From Archangium primigenium (GTDB lineage: Bacteria > Myxococcota > Myxococcia > Myxococcales > Myxococcaceae): a stretch of 64,000 nucleotides of DNA. The position numbers and the translations under genes were made by a program. The DNA is taken from positions 2,666,001 through 2,730,000 of the forward strand of contig NZ_JADWYI010000001.1 of NCBI RefSeq assembly GCF_016904885.1, in the 5' to 3' direction. The number at the start of each line of letters is the position of its first letter. Position 1 is the first letter of the stretch. Positions 56,147 to 64,000 of the stretch are shown here, piece by piece. A model generated the notes under the pieces. The model made no database searches and was not told the DNA's origin. It was given only the letters and a program-made list of their open reading frames with translations.

Positions 56147-56371
56147 TCACAGGTCGAAGTCGCCGGGAGGAGCCGCCTTCTTCGCGAGGGCCTTCTCCCG
56201 CGCCCGCCGCACCTCCTCGCGCAGCTGCTCGGTGGCGGCCGCGTCCACCCGCATCGTCTCCAGGTCCACCACGTCGCCCTCGCGCGCCTCGGGGGGCAGC
56301 GCGGCGCGAGGCCTCACGACCTCGCGCCCCTCGACGACGAGCACCGCCAGCGCCTCCTCGAAGCGATCCAC
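56147..56371 (-). CDS. DUF3006 domain protein
   Basis: 74 residues. VDRFEEALAVLVVEGREVVRPRAALPPEAREGDVVDLE matches the small DUF3006 domain, which often accompanies secreted ComEC-like MBL proteins, as here: it lies 28 nt downstream of the first of them on the same strand. The GTG at 56371 is the only good start. The C-terminal third is a basic helix (LREEVRRAREKALAKKAAPP). Function unknown. Confidence 0.7.
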   Translation of the reverse strand: MDRFEEALAVLVVEGREVVRPRAALPPEAREGDVVDLETMRVDAAATEQLREEVRRAREKALAKKAAPPGDFDL

Positions 56372-56399
56372 GGTGGCCCGGCCCTTGAGCGGCGGGGTC

Positions 56400-57653
56400 T
56401 CAGATGCAGTCGTGGGCGTTGAAGCGTTTGCCTTCGGCTTCGGCGCGCGATTTGAAGACGAGCTTGTTCTGGTTCTTGATTTGTTTGGCGGCATAGCAGC
56501 TGGGCCTGTGGAAGAGACGCTTGGGGCTGTTCTTGCTGGCGACGAAGGCGCCGCCCTTTTCCTGCGCGGCGGGGGTCGGGCGCTCGGCGCGGGGGGACTT
56601 CGCGCCGGGCTCGGGCTTGGACTCCAGGTCGAGGTGCGCCGGCTCCTTGGCCTTGGTGGGGGCCTTGGCCGCCTCCACCAGGCCCTTGAGGATGAGGCCG
56701 CCCTCCGGGACCTTGTCCGAGCGCCGCTGGGTGGTGAGCACGAAGCGCTGGCCGTCCCCCACGGCGTGCACCTCGCCATCCCGGTCCGTGCGGAACAAGC
56801 GCGCGCCGGGCGACTCCAGGCGGCGGAGCACGTCCGGGGACGGGGCGCTCTCCGGGTTGCCCCGGCCCGTGGACAGCACGGCGCCCTGGGGCTGCACGGC
56901 CTCGAGGAACGCGGCGCTGGTGGCGGTGCCCAGGCCGTGCGCGCCCACCTTGAGCAGCGTGGAGCGCACGGGCACCTCCAGCTCCAGCAGGCGCCGCTCG
57001 GTCTGCTCCCGGGCATCGCCCATGAGCAGCACGGAGGTGGTGCCGTGGGTGAGCCGCAGGACGATGGAGTTGCTCTCCACGGCCCCGTCGCCGATGAGCA
57101 GTTTCTCGGTGGGCACGCGCGGCCAGAGCACGCTCAGCTCCGTGTCTCCGCCGAGCGGCAGCTTGAGGGGCTCCGCGCCCGGGGACTCCGGGGAGAAGAT
57201 CTCCACGCCCTTGGCCGCGAGCGAGGCGAGCAGCGCGTCGTAGTCCGAGGGGGTGTTGGGCAGCTGGGGCTCGAGCAGCCGACGCGCGCCCACCGCGCCC
57301 ACGGCCGCGGTCAGGCCGCCGTAGTGGTCGAGGTGGGGGTGGGTGAGGATGACCAGGTCGAGCTTGTTGGTGAGCAGCTCCGGCAGGCGGTTGGCCAGGT
57401 GGGTGCCCGCGAACGGCGGGCCGGCGTCGATGAGCACCGTGTGCCCGTCGGGCGAGACGATGAGCGTGGCGTCGCCCTGGTCCACGTCGAGGAAGTAGAC
57501 GTGCAGCTTGCCGTCGGGACGCGGCCCGAAGTAGCGCAGCGCCGGGGCGGCCGGGGCGGCCTTCTCCACGGGCGGGGGCGCCGAGGCGGGCTGCTCGCAG
57601 GCCCCCAGCAGGCAGAGGCTCAGCAGCGCGGCCAGCGTCGAGATGCGACTCAT
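56400..57653 (-). CDS. ComEC-like MBL-fold lipoprotein (paralogue 1)
   Basis: 417 residues. Lipoprotein signal (lipobox LLGAC, Cys19). MBL domain (about 50-305): [19 protein letters not shown], the HxHxDH motif in [19 protein letters not shown], and [15 protein letters not shown]. Where the partner and ComEC have HHG, this one reads AHG ([11 protein letters not shown]), so one metal or catalytic His may be lost. C-terminal ~50 residues form a small Cys/His domain ([13 protein letters not shown]...NAHDCI) like those on secreted nucleases. ComEC MBL domains are thought to degrade one DNA strand during uptake; a stand-alone, lipid-anchored copy could be an envelope nuclease. Overlaps paralogue 2 by 4 nt. 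Confidence 0.85.
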   Translation of the reverse strand: MSRISTLAALLSLCLLGACEQPASAPPPVEKAAPAAPALRYFGPRPDGKLHVYFLDVDQGDATLIVSPDGHTVLIDAGPPFAGTHLANRLPELLTNKLDLVILTHPHLDHYGGLTAAVGAVGARRLLEPQLPNTPSDYDALLASLAAKGVEIFSPESPGAEPLKLPLGGDTELSVLWPRVPTEKLLIGDGAVESNSIVLRLTHGTTSVLLMGDAREQTERRLLELEVPVRSTLLKVGAHGLGTATSAAFLEAVQPQGAVLSTGRGNPESAPSPDVLRRLESPGARLFRTDRDGEVHAVGDGQRFVLTTQRRSDKVPEGGLILKGLVEAAKAPTKAKEPAHLDLESKPEPGAKSPRAERPTPAAQEKGGAFVASKNSPKRLFHRPSCYAAKQIKNQNKLVFKSRAEAEGKRFNAHDCI

Positions 57654-58810
57654 GGTTTGCAGTCCTCCGAGGGACGGCGTTCCTTCATGGCGGAGGCGCG
57701 GTCCGGGTACACCGTGCGCTCCTGGGTCTTGGCCCGCTTGAGCGTGGCGCAGTCCTCGCGGTGGAAGACCTTGCTGCCCTTGAGGCTCACGAACCGGCCA
57801 CCCTCGCCCCGGGGGGACGGGCCGCGCGGCTCGACGGAAATCTCCACCGGCCCGCTCTTCGTCCCGCGCGGCGTGTCCACCGGGGGCACGGCCCGCGCGC
57901 CCAGGCCCCGCACCACCACGGGCGCCGCGGCCGAGCCCCGGGCGGCGGTGAGGGTGACGCGCTCGCCGTCGCTCACCGCGCGCACCTCGCCGTCCCGGTC
58001 CGTGCGCCAGACGCGCGCGCCCACCTGGCCCAGCCTGTCCAGCGCCTCGCGCGTGGGGTGCCCGTAGTCGTTGCGCGCCCCACAGGAGATGACGGCCGCC
58101 TGGGGCCGCACCGCCTCGAGGAAGGGCGCCGTGGAGGAGTAGCGGCCGCCGTGGTGCGCCACCTTGAGCACGGTGGCCGAGTAGTCCTGGGGCTGGCGCA
58201 GCAGCCGCGCCTCCGTCTCCGGCTCCGCGTCCCCGGTGAACAGGAACGAGGTGTCGCCATAGGTCAGCTTGGCGACGATGGAGTTGGAGTTGGCGTCCGA
58301 GCGCGTGTTCTTCAGGAAGGGCTCCTGGGGCACGCGGGGCCAGAAGATGGAGAGCGTGGCGCCCTCGCCCAGGCCGATGCTCAGGGGCGCGTCGGGCGTG
58401 GCCGCGTTGGGCGTGGGCGTCATCACCTGCCCGGCCTCCTGGCCCACCACGTCCAGCACCTTGCGGTACGCGTCGCTCGGGTGGTCGAAGCCCGGGTCCA
58501 TGAAGCGCCGCACCCCCACCGTCTGGATGACCCGGGACATGCCGCCCAGGTGGTCCAGGTGCGGGTGGGTGAGGATGATGAGATCCAACGGGCCGTTGAC
58601 CAGTTGCTTCACCCGCGACACGAGGGAGATCTGCGCCTCGGGCGGACCGGCGTCGATGAGCACCGTCTTGCCCGTGGGCGAGACGACGAGGGCGGCGTCT
58701 CCCTGGCCCACGTCCAGGAAGTACACCGACAGGGGTCTGAGCGACGCGGCCTGGCCCGGGGAGGCGGCGAACAGGAGAAGCAGCGCGAGGAGCAACCGGG
58801 CGAAAGCCAT
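57650..58810 (-). CDS. ComEC-like MBL-fold exported protein (paralogue 2)
   Basis: 386 residues. Sec signal peptide [21 protein letters not shown], no lipobox. MBL domain: [32 protein letters not shown] (complete HxHxDH), [32 protein letters not shown] (complete HHG). C-terminal Cys/His domain [19 protein letters not shown]...PSEDCKP as in paralogue 1. The two genes are tandem duplicates sharing nearly every motif. First gene of a three-gene minus-strand unit (paralogue 2, paralogue 1, DUF3006). It starts 75 nt from divergent deoC. Confidence 0.88.
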   Translation of the reverse strand: MAFARLLLALLLLFAASPGQAASLRPLSVYFLDVGQGDAALVVSPTGKTVLIDAGPPEAQISLVSRVKQLVNGPLDLIILTHPHLDHLGGMSRVIQTVGVRRFMDPGFDHPSDAYRKVLDVVGQEAGQVMTPTPNAATPDAPLSIGLGEGATLSIFWPRVPQEPFLKNTRSDANSNSIVAKLTYGDTSFLFTGDAEPETEARLLRQPQDYSATVLKVAHHGGRYSSTAPFLEAVRPQAAVISCGARNDYGHPTREALDRLGQVGARVWRTDRDGEVRAVSDGERVTLTAARGSAAAPVVVRGLGARAVPPVDTPRGTKSGPVEISVEPRGPSPRGEGGRFVSLKGSKVFHREDCATLKRAKTQERTVYPDRASAMKERRPSEDCKP

Positions 58811-58885
58811 GACCCGGACAACTCTAGCCCACGCCCTGGCGTCGGTGCTTCCCGAGTGACGGGAGATTGCGCTACATCCCGCGCC

Positions 58886-59695
<810 letters not shown>

Positions 59696-59712
59696 CTTCC
59701 GGAGGCCGGTCC

Positions 59713-60105
59713 GTGAACACGTCGCAGCACGAGAAGTTCTTGCAGAAGCTGCTCGCGCTCCACGCCGAGCTCACCGGCAAGACGCCCCTGCGCATCGAGC
59801 CCAACCGCACCGACGAGGGCCGCGTGGGCGGGGACGAGGACGAGCAGCCCCTCAACGAGATGATGCAGGCCATCGCCTCCAACCGCAACCGCAACTCGGA
59901 CGTGGTGCTCGCGCGCGTGGTGAAGGCGCTGGGCAAGCTGCGCGAGGATCCGGACTCCTTCGGCGAGTGCGAGGAGTGTGGGGACGACATCCCCCTGGGG
60001 CGCCTGGAGGCCATGCCCTACGTGGAGTTCTGCGTGAACTGCCAGGGCCAGAAGGACGCGCCCAAGGGCGGCCCCACCCGCAAGAAGCTCACGGATTACT
60101 CGTGA
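59713..60105 (+). CDS. DksA/TraR-type zinc-finger protein
   Basis: 130 residues. Coiled coil (about 1-75), then the C4 finger ECEECGDDIPLGRLEAMPYVEFCVNC (about 89-114). DksA proteins enter the RNA-polymerase secondary channel and amplify ppGpp responses. The DxxDxA acidic tip of E. coli DksA is not present between the helices, where NEMMQAIASNRNRNSDVV is found instead, so its effect on transcription may differ. GTG start with GGAGG 7 nt upstream. It starts 17 nt after the deoC stop. Confidence 0.85.
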   Translation: MNTSQHEKFLQKLLALHAELTGKTPLRIEPNRTDEGRVGGDEDEQPLNEMMQAIASNRNRNSDVVLARVVKALGKLREDPDSFGECEECGDDIPLGRLEAMPYVEFCVNCQGQKDAPKGGPTRKKLTDYS

Positions 60106-60201
60106 TTCCCCGGCGTGTGGGCACCCGGGTTGACCATCGCTGAACACAGCGCGTGACAGGCGCCGCGCCCGGGGGCGCGCTCGGCCTATGCAGGGGATGA
60201 C

Positions 60202-61938
60202 ATGGACGCGACAGGACTGAAGGACAGGGCGGAGGCGTGGCTGCGGGCGGATCCGGACCCGGACACCGTGGCGGAGCTGCGCGGGGTGCTCGCGCGTGGA
60301 GCAGAGGCGGACCTGGCCGACCGCTTCGCCATGGACCTGGAGTTCGGCACCGCGGGCATGCGGGGTGTGCTGGGCGCGGGCCCCAACCGGATGAACCGCG
60401 CGGTGGTGCGCCGCACCACGCTGGGCCTGGCGCGCTACCTCAAGGCCACCGTGCCGGACGTCACGCGCCGGGGCGTGGTGGTGGGCCGGGACGGCCGTCG
60501 GCTCAGCGCCGAGTTCGCCGAGGACACCGCCGCCGTGCTCGCCGCCGAGGGCATCCCCGTCCACGTCTTCCCGGGCCTCGTGCCCACGCCGCTCGTGGCC
60601 TTCGCCACGCTGCACCTGGGCGCCGCCGCCGGCATCATCGTCACCGCGAGCCACAACCCGCCCGAGTACAACGGCTACAAGGTCTACTGGGGCAACGGCG
60701 CGCAGATCATCCCGCCCCATGACAAGGGGATCGCCGCGGAGATCGCCCGCGCCGGGCCCGTGGACGGCATCCGCCTGCTGGCGCCCGACGCGGCGCGCGC
60801 CCAGGGGCTGTGGAGGGATCTGCCGGACAGCGTGGGCGAGGCATACCTGGAGGCCATCTCCCGGCTGCGCGTGCACGGGCGGGGCTCGTCCACCCTGCGG
60901 CTCGTCTACACCGCGATGCACGGGGTGGGCGGCGTATGGATGGAGCGGGCGCTCGCGCACGCGGGCTTCACCCAGGTGCACCGCGTGGCCGAGCAGGCCC
61001 AGCCGGACGGCACCTTCCCCACGGTGCGCTTTCCCAACCCCGAGGAGCCGGGCGCCATGGACCTGTCCATCGCCACGGCGCGGCGCGTGAACGCGGACCT
61101 GGTGCTCGCGCATGACCCGGACGCGGACCGGCTCGCGGCCATGGTGCGCACCCCGGAGGGCGGCCTGCGCATGCTCACCGGCAACGAGGTGGGCGTGCTC
61201 CTGGGCCACTACGTGCTCGCCCAGGGCCCCAAGGGCGGCGCCACGCCCTATGTCGTCAGCACCATCGTGTCCTCCACGCAGCTCGGGGACATCGCCGCCC
61301 AGCTCGGCGCCGCGTACGACGAGGTGCTCACGGGCTTCAAGTGGATCGCCAACCGGGCCCTCGTGCGCGAGCGCGAGGAGGCCGTGCGCTTCGTCTTCGG
61401 CTACGAGGAGGCCATCGGCTACTGCGTGGGCACGGTGACGCGCGACAAGGACGGCATCGGCGCGGCGCTCGTGTTCGCGGACCTGGCGGCGTGGTGCGAG
61501 GCCCAGGGCACGACGGTGCTCGGCTACCTGGAGGACATCCAGCGCCGCTTCGGCCTGTACGTGAGCGGCCAGCGCAACTTCACCTTCCCGGGCGCCGAGG
61601 GCGTGCAGACCATGGCGCGCATCATGGCGTCCCTGCGCGAGGCGTCTCCCGAGCGCCTGGGCGAGTGGACGGTGACGCGCATCCGGGACTACCTGCCCGG
61701 CGGCGCGCTGCCGTCCTCCAACGTGCTCGCCTTCGAGGTGGAAGGTGGGGGACGGGTGACGGCGCGGCCCTCGGGCACGGAGCCGAAGATCAAATATTAC
61801 TTCGAACTGAAGGAGACGCCCGGCGCGGGCGAGCCCGTGCAGGCGGCGCGCGTACGGGCCGAGGCGCGACTCCAACGGTTCATCGACGCCTTCCTCGCGT
61901 TCGCGCGCGAGCGGGGGCAGCCGGAGGTGGGAACGTGA
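60202..61938 (+). CDS. Phosphoglucomutase/phosphomannomutase
   Basis: 578 residues, the long form (PgcA/Pgm2-like). Substrate and Mg motifs: FGTAGMRGVLG (about 50-60), active-site Ser in TASHNPPEYNGYKVYW (about 152-167), metal-binding DPDADR near residue 307, GYEEAIGYCVG near 400, and phosphate loop RPSGTEPKIKYY near 523-534. Interconverts hexose 1- and 6-phosphates for glycan and nucleotide-sugar synthesis. Its stop overlaps the GTG of the next gene by 4 nt. Confidence 0.95.
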   Translation: MDATGLKDRAEAWLRADPDPDTVAELRGVLARGAEADLADRFAMDLEFGTAGMRGVLGAGPNRMNRAVVRRTTLGLARYLKATVPDVTRRGVVVGRDGRRLSAEFAEDTAAVLAAEGIPVHVFPGLVPTPLVAFATLHLGAAAGIIVTASHNPPEYNGYKVYWGNGAQIIPPHDKGIAAEIARAGPVDGIRLLAPDAARAQGLWRDLPDSVGEAYLEAISRLRVHGRGSSTLRLVYTAMHGVGGVWMERALAHAGFTQVHRVAEQAQPDGTFPTVRFPNPEEPGAMDLSIATARRVNADLVLAHDPDADRLAAMVRTPEGGLRMLTGNEVGVLLGHYVLAQGPKGGATPYVVSTIVSSTQLGDIAAQLGAAYDEVLTGFKWIANRALVREREEAVRFVFGYEEAIGYCVGTVTRDKDGIGAALVFADLAAWCEAQGTTVLGYLEDIQRRFGLYVSGQRNFTFPGAEGVQTMARIMASLREASPERLGEWTVTRIRDYLPGGALPSSNVLAFEVEGGGRVTARPSGTEPKIKYYFELKETPGAGEPVQAARVRAEARLQRFIDAFLAFARERGQPEVGT

Positions 61939-62609
61939 AACGCGGAGCACTGTGGGGCGTGGTGTTGGGACTTCTGCTCGTGTCGGGCTCGGCCCTGGCG
62001 CAGGAGGGCGGCTATCGGGGCCAGGGCTGGTCCGTGCTGTCGGGCCAGACGGTGGGGCAGGGGCGCAACACCCTGGTGGGACAGTTGGGCTGGCCGGGCC
62101 TGTCGCTGGGCCTGCTGCATGGGGCCACCCCCCGCTTCGACATCGGCGGCAAGCTCAGCTTCAACTACGGCTACGAGGGCATCGTCACCAGCGTGGTGCC
62201 GGGGCTCAAGCTGCAGGCGTGGATGAAGCTGGCGCTCATCCAGACGTCGCAGGTGAACGTGGGACTCACGTTCGCGCCCGGCCCCTTCTTCTACTTCTTC
62301 GACGGCTTCACCAACGTGGGGCTCGCCCTGCCGGTGGGCCTCACCCTGGGGCTGCCCGTGGGCAGCGCGCTCATGGTGAACGTGGGCATCGACGTGCCCT
62401 TCTACGTGACGTTCGGCAACGGCGGCGGACCCGCCTTCCCGCTGCTCGTGGGCGGCGGGCTCGAGTACTTCGTGAGCCGCGAGCTCGCCGTCACCTTCAA
62501 CGTGCGCATGGGGCCCACGCTGGGCCGCTACTACCTCTACAACTACTCGGTGCGCCGCGACGCGCGCTTCACCCTCGACGCGACGATTGGCGTGGCCTAC
62601 CAGCTGTAG
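61935..62609 (+). CDS. Outer-membrane-like beta-barrel protein, hypothetical
   Basis: 224 residues. Signal peptide (KRGALWGVVLGLLLVSGSALA) then an amphipathic, Gly/Phe-rich beta protein (NTLVGQLGWPGLSLGLLHGAT; DIGGKLSFNYGYEGI; YSVRRDARFTLDATIGVAYQL), which looks like a small outer-membrane barrel of eight to ten strands, though it ends in Leu, not Phe. Translationally coupled to the phosphoglucomutase gene (GTGA overlap). Function unknown. Confidence 0.78.
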   Translation: MKRGALWGVVLGLLLVSGSALAQEGGYRGQGWSVLSGQTVGQGRNTLVGQLGWPGLSLGLLHGATPRFDIGGKLSFNYGYEGIVTSVVPGLKLQAWMKLALIQTSQVNVGLTFAPGPFFYFFDGFTNVGLALPVGLTLGLPVGSALMVNVGIDVPFYVTFGNGGGPAFPLLVGGGLEYFVSRELAVTFNVRMGPTLGRYYLYNYSVRRDARFTLDATIGVAYQL

Positions 62610-62641
62610 GCCCCGCCGGGACGGACGGGGCCGCCGCGCGC

Positions 62642-63220
62642 CTACCAGCTCGCGGTGCCCTGGTCCGGCAGCTCCACGGTGACGATGACCGTGCTGCCCG
62701 TGCGCCCGTGGTGCTTCACCGCGAGCTGGCCGCCCTGGGCCTCCACCAGCTCGCGCGCCAGGCTCAAACCGCCGCGGGGCATGGGGTTGAGCACCGGGTT
62801 GGACACGTCGCGTGCCTGCGCCGGGCCCTGGCCGCGCGCCGCGTAGCGCATCTGGATGGTGGGGCCGTAGTCGCCGAAGTCGTCCTGCGGCTCCACGCTC
62901 AGGCGCACGGCGCGCGAGCGGTCCTCGGCGTCTCGCCGCATCCACACCGCGTCCACCAGCAGGTGCAGCATCACCTGCTCCATGCGCCGCGCGTTTACCC
63001 GCGCGAACACCGGCTCGTCGGGCAGCTCCAGCTGCACCTCCGCGGGCTCCACGTGCCCCGTGGTGTGCAAGAGCGACACCGCGTGCCGCGCCAGGGCGCA
63101 CAAGTCTAGGCGCTGCTCGTCCGCGCCCTCGAGCGCCTCCACCGAAGCCAGGTGACTCCGGTTGTCTCCACCCATGCCGAGTAGCTGCTGCGGCCACCAG
63201 GCCATCGCCACCGCGCTCAT
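62642..63220 (-). CDS. Degenerate GHKL ATPase (histidine-kinase-like) protein
   Basis: 192 residues, soluble. It resembles the ATP-binding half of a sensor histidine kinase: an N-box region RRMEQVMLHLLVDAVWM (about 79-95; the usual Asn of LLxNA is Asp/Val), a D-box region and a late G-box GGLSLARELVEAQGGQLAVKHHGRTGSTVIVTVELP (shown only to mark the position; about 146-181). No HisKA domain or phospho-accepting His precedes it, and the second glycine box DxGxGI is not recognisable. Likely an anti-sigma-like or decoy partner, or non-functional in ATP binding. GAGGGG about 5 nt before the ATG. Confidence 0.72.
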   Translation of the reverse strand: MSAVAMAWWPQQLLGMGGDNRSHLASVEALEGADEQRLDLCALARHAVSLLHTTGHVEPAEVQLELPDEPVFARVNARRMEQVMLHLLVDAVWMRRDAEDRSRAVRLSVEPQDDFGDYGPTIQMRYAARGQGPAQARDVSNPVLNPMPRGGLSLARELVEAQGGQLAVKHHGRTGSTVIVTVELPDQGTASW

Positions 63221-63405
63221 CGCGTCCCCTCGTGCATCACCCGCACCGTGTGGTTCATGTCGGCCCCCCCCACGCATGGGTCGCCGACGTCCCGCCACCC
63301 GCCCTCCATCCCCGGTCGCCGCCCCGACATCCAGCTTCCGTCCCCGCGCCGCGGACCCCTCCAGGGGCCCACCGTCCACCCCCGGCGAAGGCCCGCACGC
63401 GCGGA

Positions 63406-63425
63406 GTTCATTGAATGCGATGAAC
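63406..63425. promoter_or_regulatory. Inverted repeat, possible operator
   Basis: GTTCAT (63406-63411) and ATGAAC (63420-63425), perfect 6-bp arms separated by 8 nt. It lies about 186 nt upstream of the HATPase gene start (minus strand). Spacing of 14 nt between arm starts would put both arms on roughly the same DNA face only loosely, so it is a weak operator candidate. Confidence 0.3.
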
Positions 63426-63450
63426 GTGCCGACGGCCTGGACGCTCGCCT

Positions 63451-63482
63451 GCCTCTGTCCGGACACCGACAGCGGCCTTTTT
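63451..63482 (+). terminator. Orphan Rho-independent terminator-like hairpin
   Basis: GCC-T-CTGTC-C-GG, loop ACA, CC-GACAG-C-GGC (63451-63476), then C and five T (63478-63482) in plus-strand sense. No plus-strand gene ends nearby: the closest, the outer-membrane-like gene, stops at 62609, 840 nt upstream, and the minus-strand HATPase gene lies between. It could end an unannotated plus-strand RNA. Confidence 0.45.
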
Positions 63483-63676
63483 CATCCATGAAATCCAGGT
63501 CTTTGTTGCGTTGTCCGGAGGATGCCGTCTTCCCCGCGTGCCGCCGCTTGGAACCCAGGGGAGGGTCCAGAATGAGTCCCCGTCAGGAATGACCCGGGGT
63601 TGCATGGACCCAGACGGTAAAAAGCCGCACCCACGGCCCGAAGGCGAGCAGAGGCCGGAAAGTGGGCGAGACCGGC

Positions 63677-64000
63677 TTAACGCGACTCCTGCTGATAGGG
63701 GACCCCGAGCGCGGCGGGGGCGTGGGTGCGGCGGCCCTGGACGGCGAGCAGCACCAGGGTGAGCAGGTAGGGCAGGGCGAGCAGGAAGCCCTGGGGGATG
63801 ATGGTCATGAGGCCGGGGGCGCTGGAGGCCAGGCCGATGCGCAGGGCGCTGCCCGCGGCGAAGAAGAGCCCGGCGAGCAGGGCGCCCAGCGGTGTCCACC
63901 GGCCGAACACCGTGGCGGCCAGGGCCATGTAGCCCAGGCCCGAGGGGGTGTGCTGCTCGAAGCGGTCCAGCACGGCGGTGGACAGCGAGGCGCCCCCGAG
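63677..64000 (-). CDS. ABC transporter permease, sugar/nucleoside type (start outside window)
   Basis: The last 107 codons of a minus-strand gene that begins beyond 64000. The visible part, GLGYMALAATVFGRWTPLGALLAGLFFAAGSAL then PQGFLLALPYLLTLVLLAVQG (fragments), is the C-terminal end of a BMP/Rbs-type permease such as NupQ/YufQ that passes nucleosides or sugars. Two membrane helices are seen (about 20-45 and 65-88 of the fragment). Confidence 0.8.
   Translation of the reverse strand, partial: LGGASLSTAVLDRFEQHTPSGLGYMALAATVFGRWTPLGALLAGLFFAAGSALRIGLASSAPGLMTIIPQGFLLALPYLLTLVLLAVQGRRTHAPAALGVPYQQESR

Larger units (their letters stand above)
63221..63676. other. 456-bp intergenic region
   Basis: Between the HATPase gene and the ABC permease gene, both on the minus strand. 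It holds one plus-strand terminator-like hairpin (63451-63482) and an inverted repeat (63406-63425). One minus-strand open frame (63217-63489) exists but looks non-coding. I see no recognisable tRNA, riboswitch or mobile element. It may encode an unrecognised small RNA on the plus strand. Confidence 0.5.

Noticed and set aside
63217-63489. 90-codon minus-strand ORF upstream of the HATPase gene
   Set aside because: Arg/Gly/Pro-rich low-complexity translation, no ribosome binding site, and it overlaps the terminator-like hairpin; probably non-coding.

Overview
The window is about 70% G+C and very densely coded on both strands. It reads as chromosomal sequence of a myxobacterium, most likely suborder Cystobacterineae (Archangium/Cystobacter/Melittangium/Myxococcus group). 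The evidence is an SgmX-type TPR motility protein directly after accBC, an AgmX/GltJ-like zinc-ribbon/GYF/TonB protein, a CarF-type plasmalogen desaturase, and many lipoproteins. The species assignment is inference. I see no insertion sequence, prophage, CRISPR array, tRNA or rRNA.

Layout. 1-1544: end of accB, then accC (biotin carrier and biotin carboxylase of acetyl-CoA carboxylase). 1725-12984: sgmX-like TPR gene, an ExeA-type ATPase, and a tamB-tamA pair for outer-membrane assembly. 13079-18255: Gat1-like acyltransferase, a large unknown protein, an arylamine N-acetyltransferase homologue that has lost its catalytic cysteine, and a DUF3050 protein. 18329-26125 (minus): old yellow enzyme, MFS carrier, Ppx/GppA, class V aminotransferase, and a tolB-tolA-tolR-tolQ block without pal. 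26296-32682: lipoprotein, murI, CarF-type desaturase, and a division operon (small unknown gene, ftsE, ftsX, envC) whose EnvC has a non-catalytic LytM domain. 32689-38248: oxidoreductase, hydrolase, Ctp protease, glutaminyl cyclase, exported methyltransferase, Uma2 protein. 38250-41267: a threonyl-tRNA synthetase lacking its editing domain, preceded by a threonine-rich leader peptide and an attenuator-like RNA; then an ankyrin gene divergent from oxyR across a 21-bp palindrome. 41264-50135: gspC, MBL hydrolase, ddl, a membrane glycosyltransferase with a strong promoter and a highly folded 5' leader, PEGA protein, rhomboid, M1-like peptidase. 50151-54368: ftsY, lipoprotein, RNase P RNA, zinc-ribbon protein, FYDLN protein. 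54514-62609: AgmX-like protein, a DUF3006 gene plus two exported ComEC-like metallo-beta-lactamases, deoC, DksA-like protein, phosphoglucomutase, outer-membrane-like protein. 62642-64000: degenerate HATPase protein, 456-bp intergenic region, start-truncated ABC permease gene.

Common theme. Much of the window builds or energises the envelope: lipid precursors (AccBC, acyltransferase, CarF), outer-membrane assembly (TamA/B), Tol, peptidoglycan (MurI, Ddl, FtsEX-EnvC) and secretion (GspC, FtsY).

Most notable signals: (1) the Thr-rich leader plus SD-sequestering hairpin before the truncated ThrRS; (2) the multi-hairpin leader of the glycosyltransferase gene; (3) the OxyR-type palindrome between ankyrin gene and oxyR; (4) -10-like TAnnnT hexamers ending 6-9 nt before many start codons, suggesting widespread leaderless transcription; (5) proteins that lost catalytic residues (NAT-like, HATPase, EnvC).
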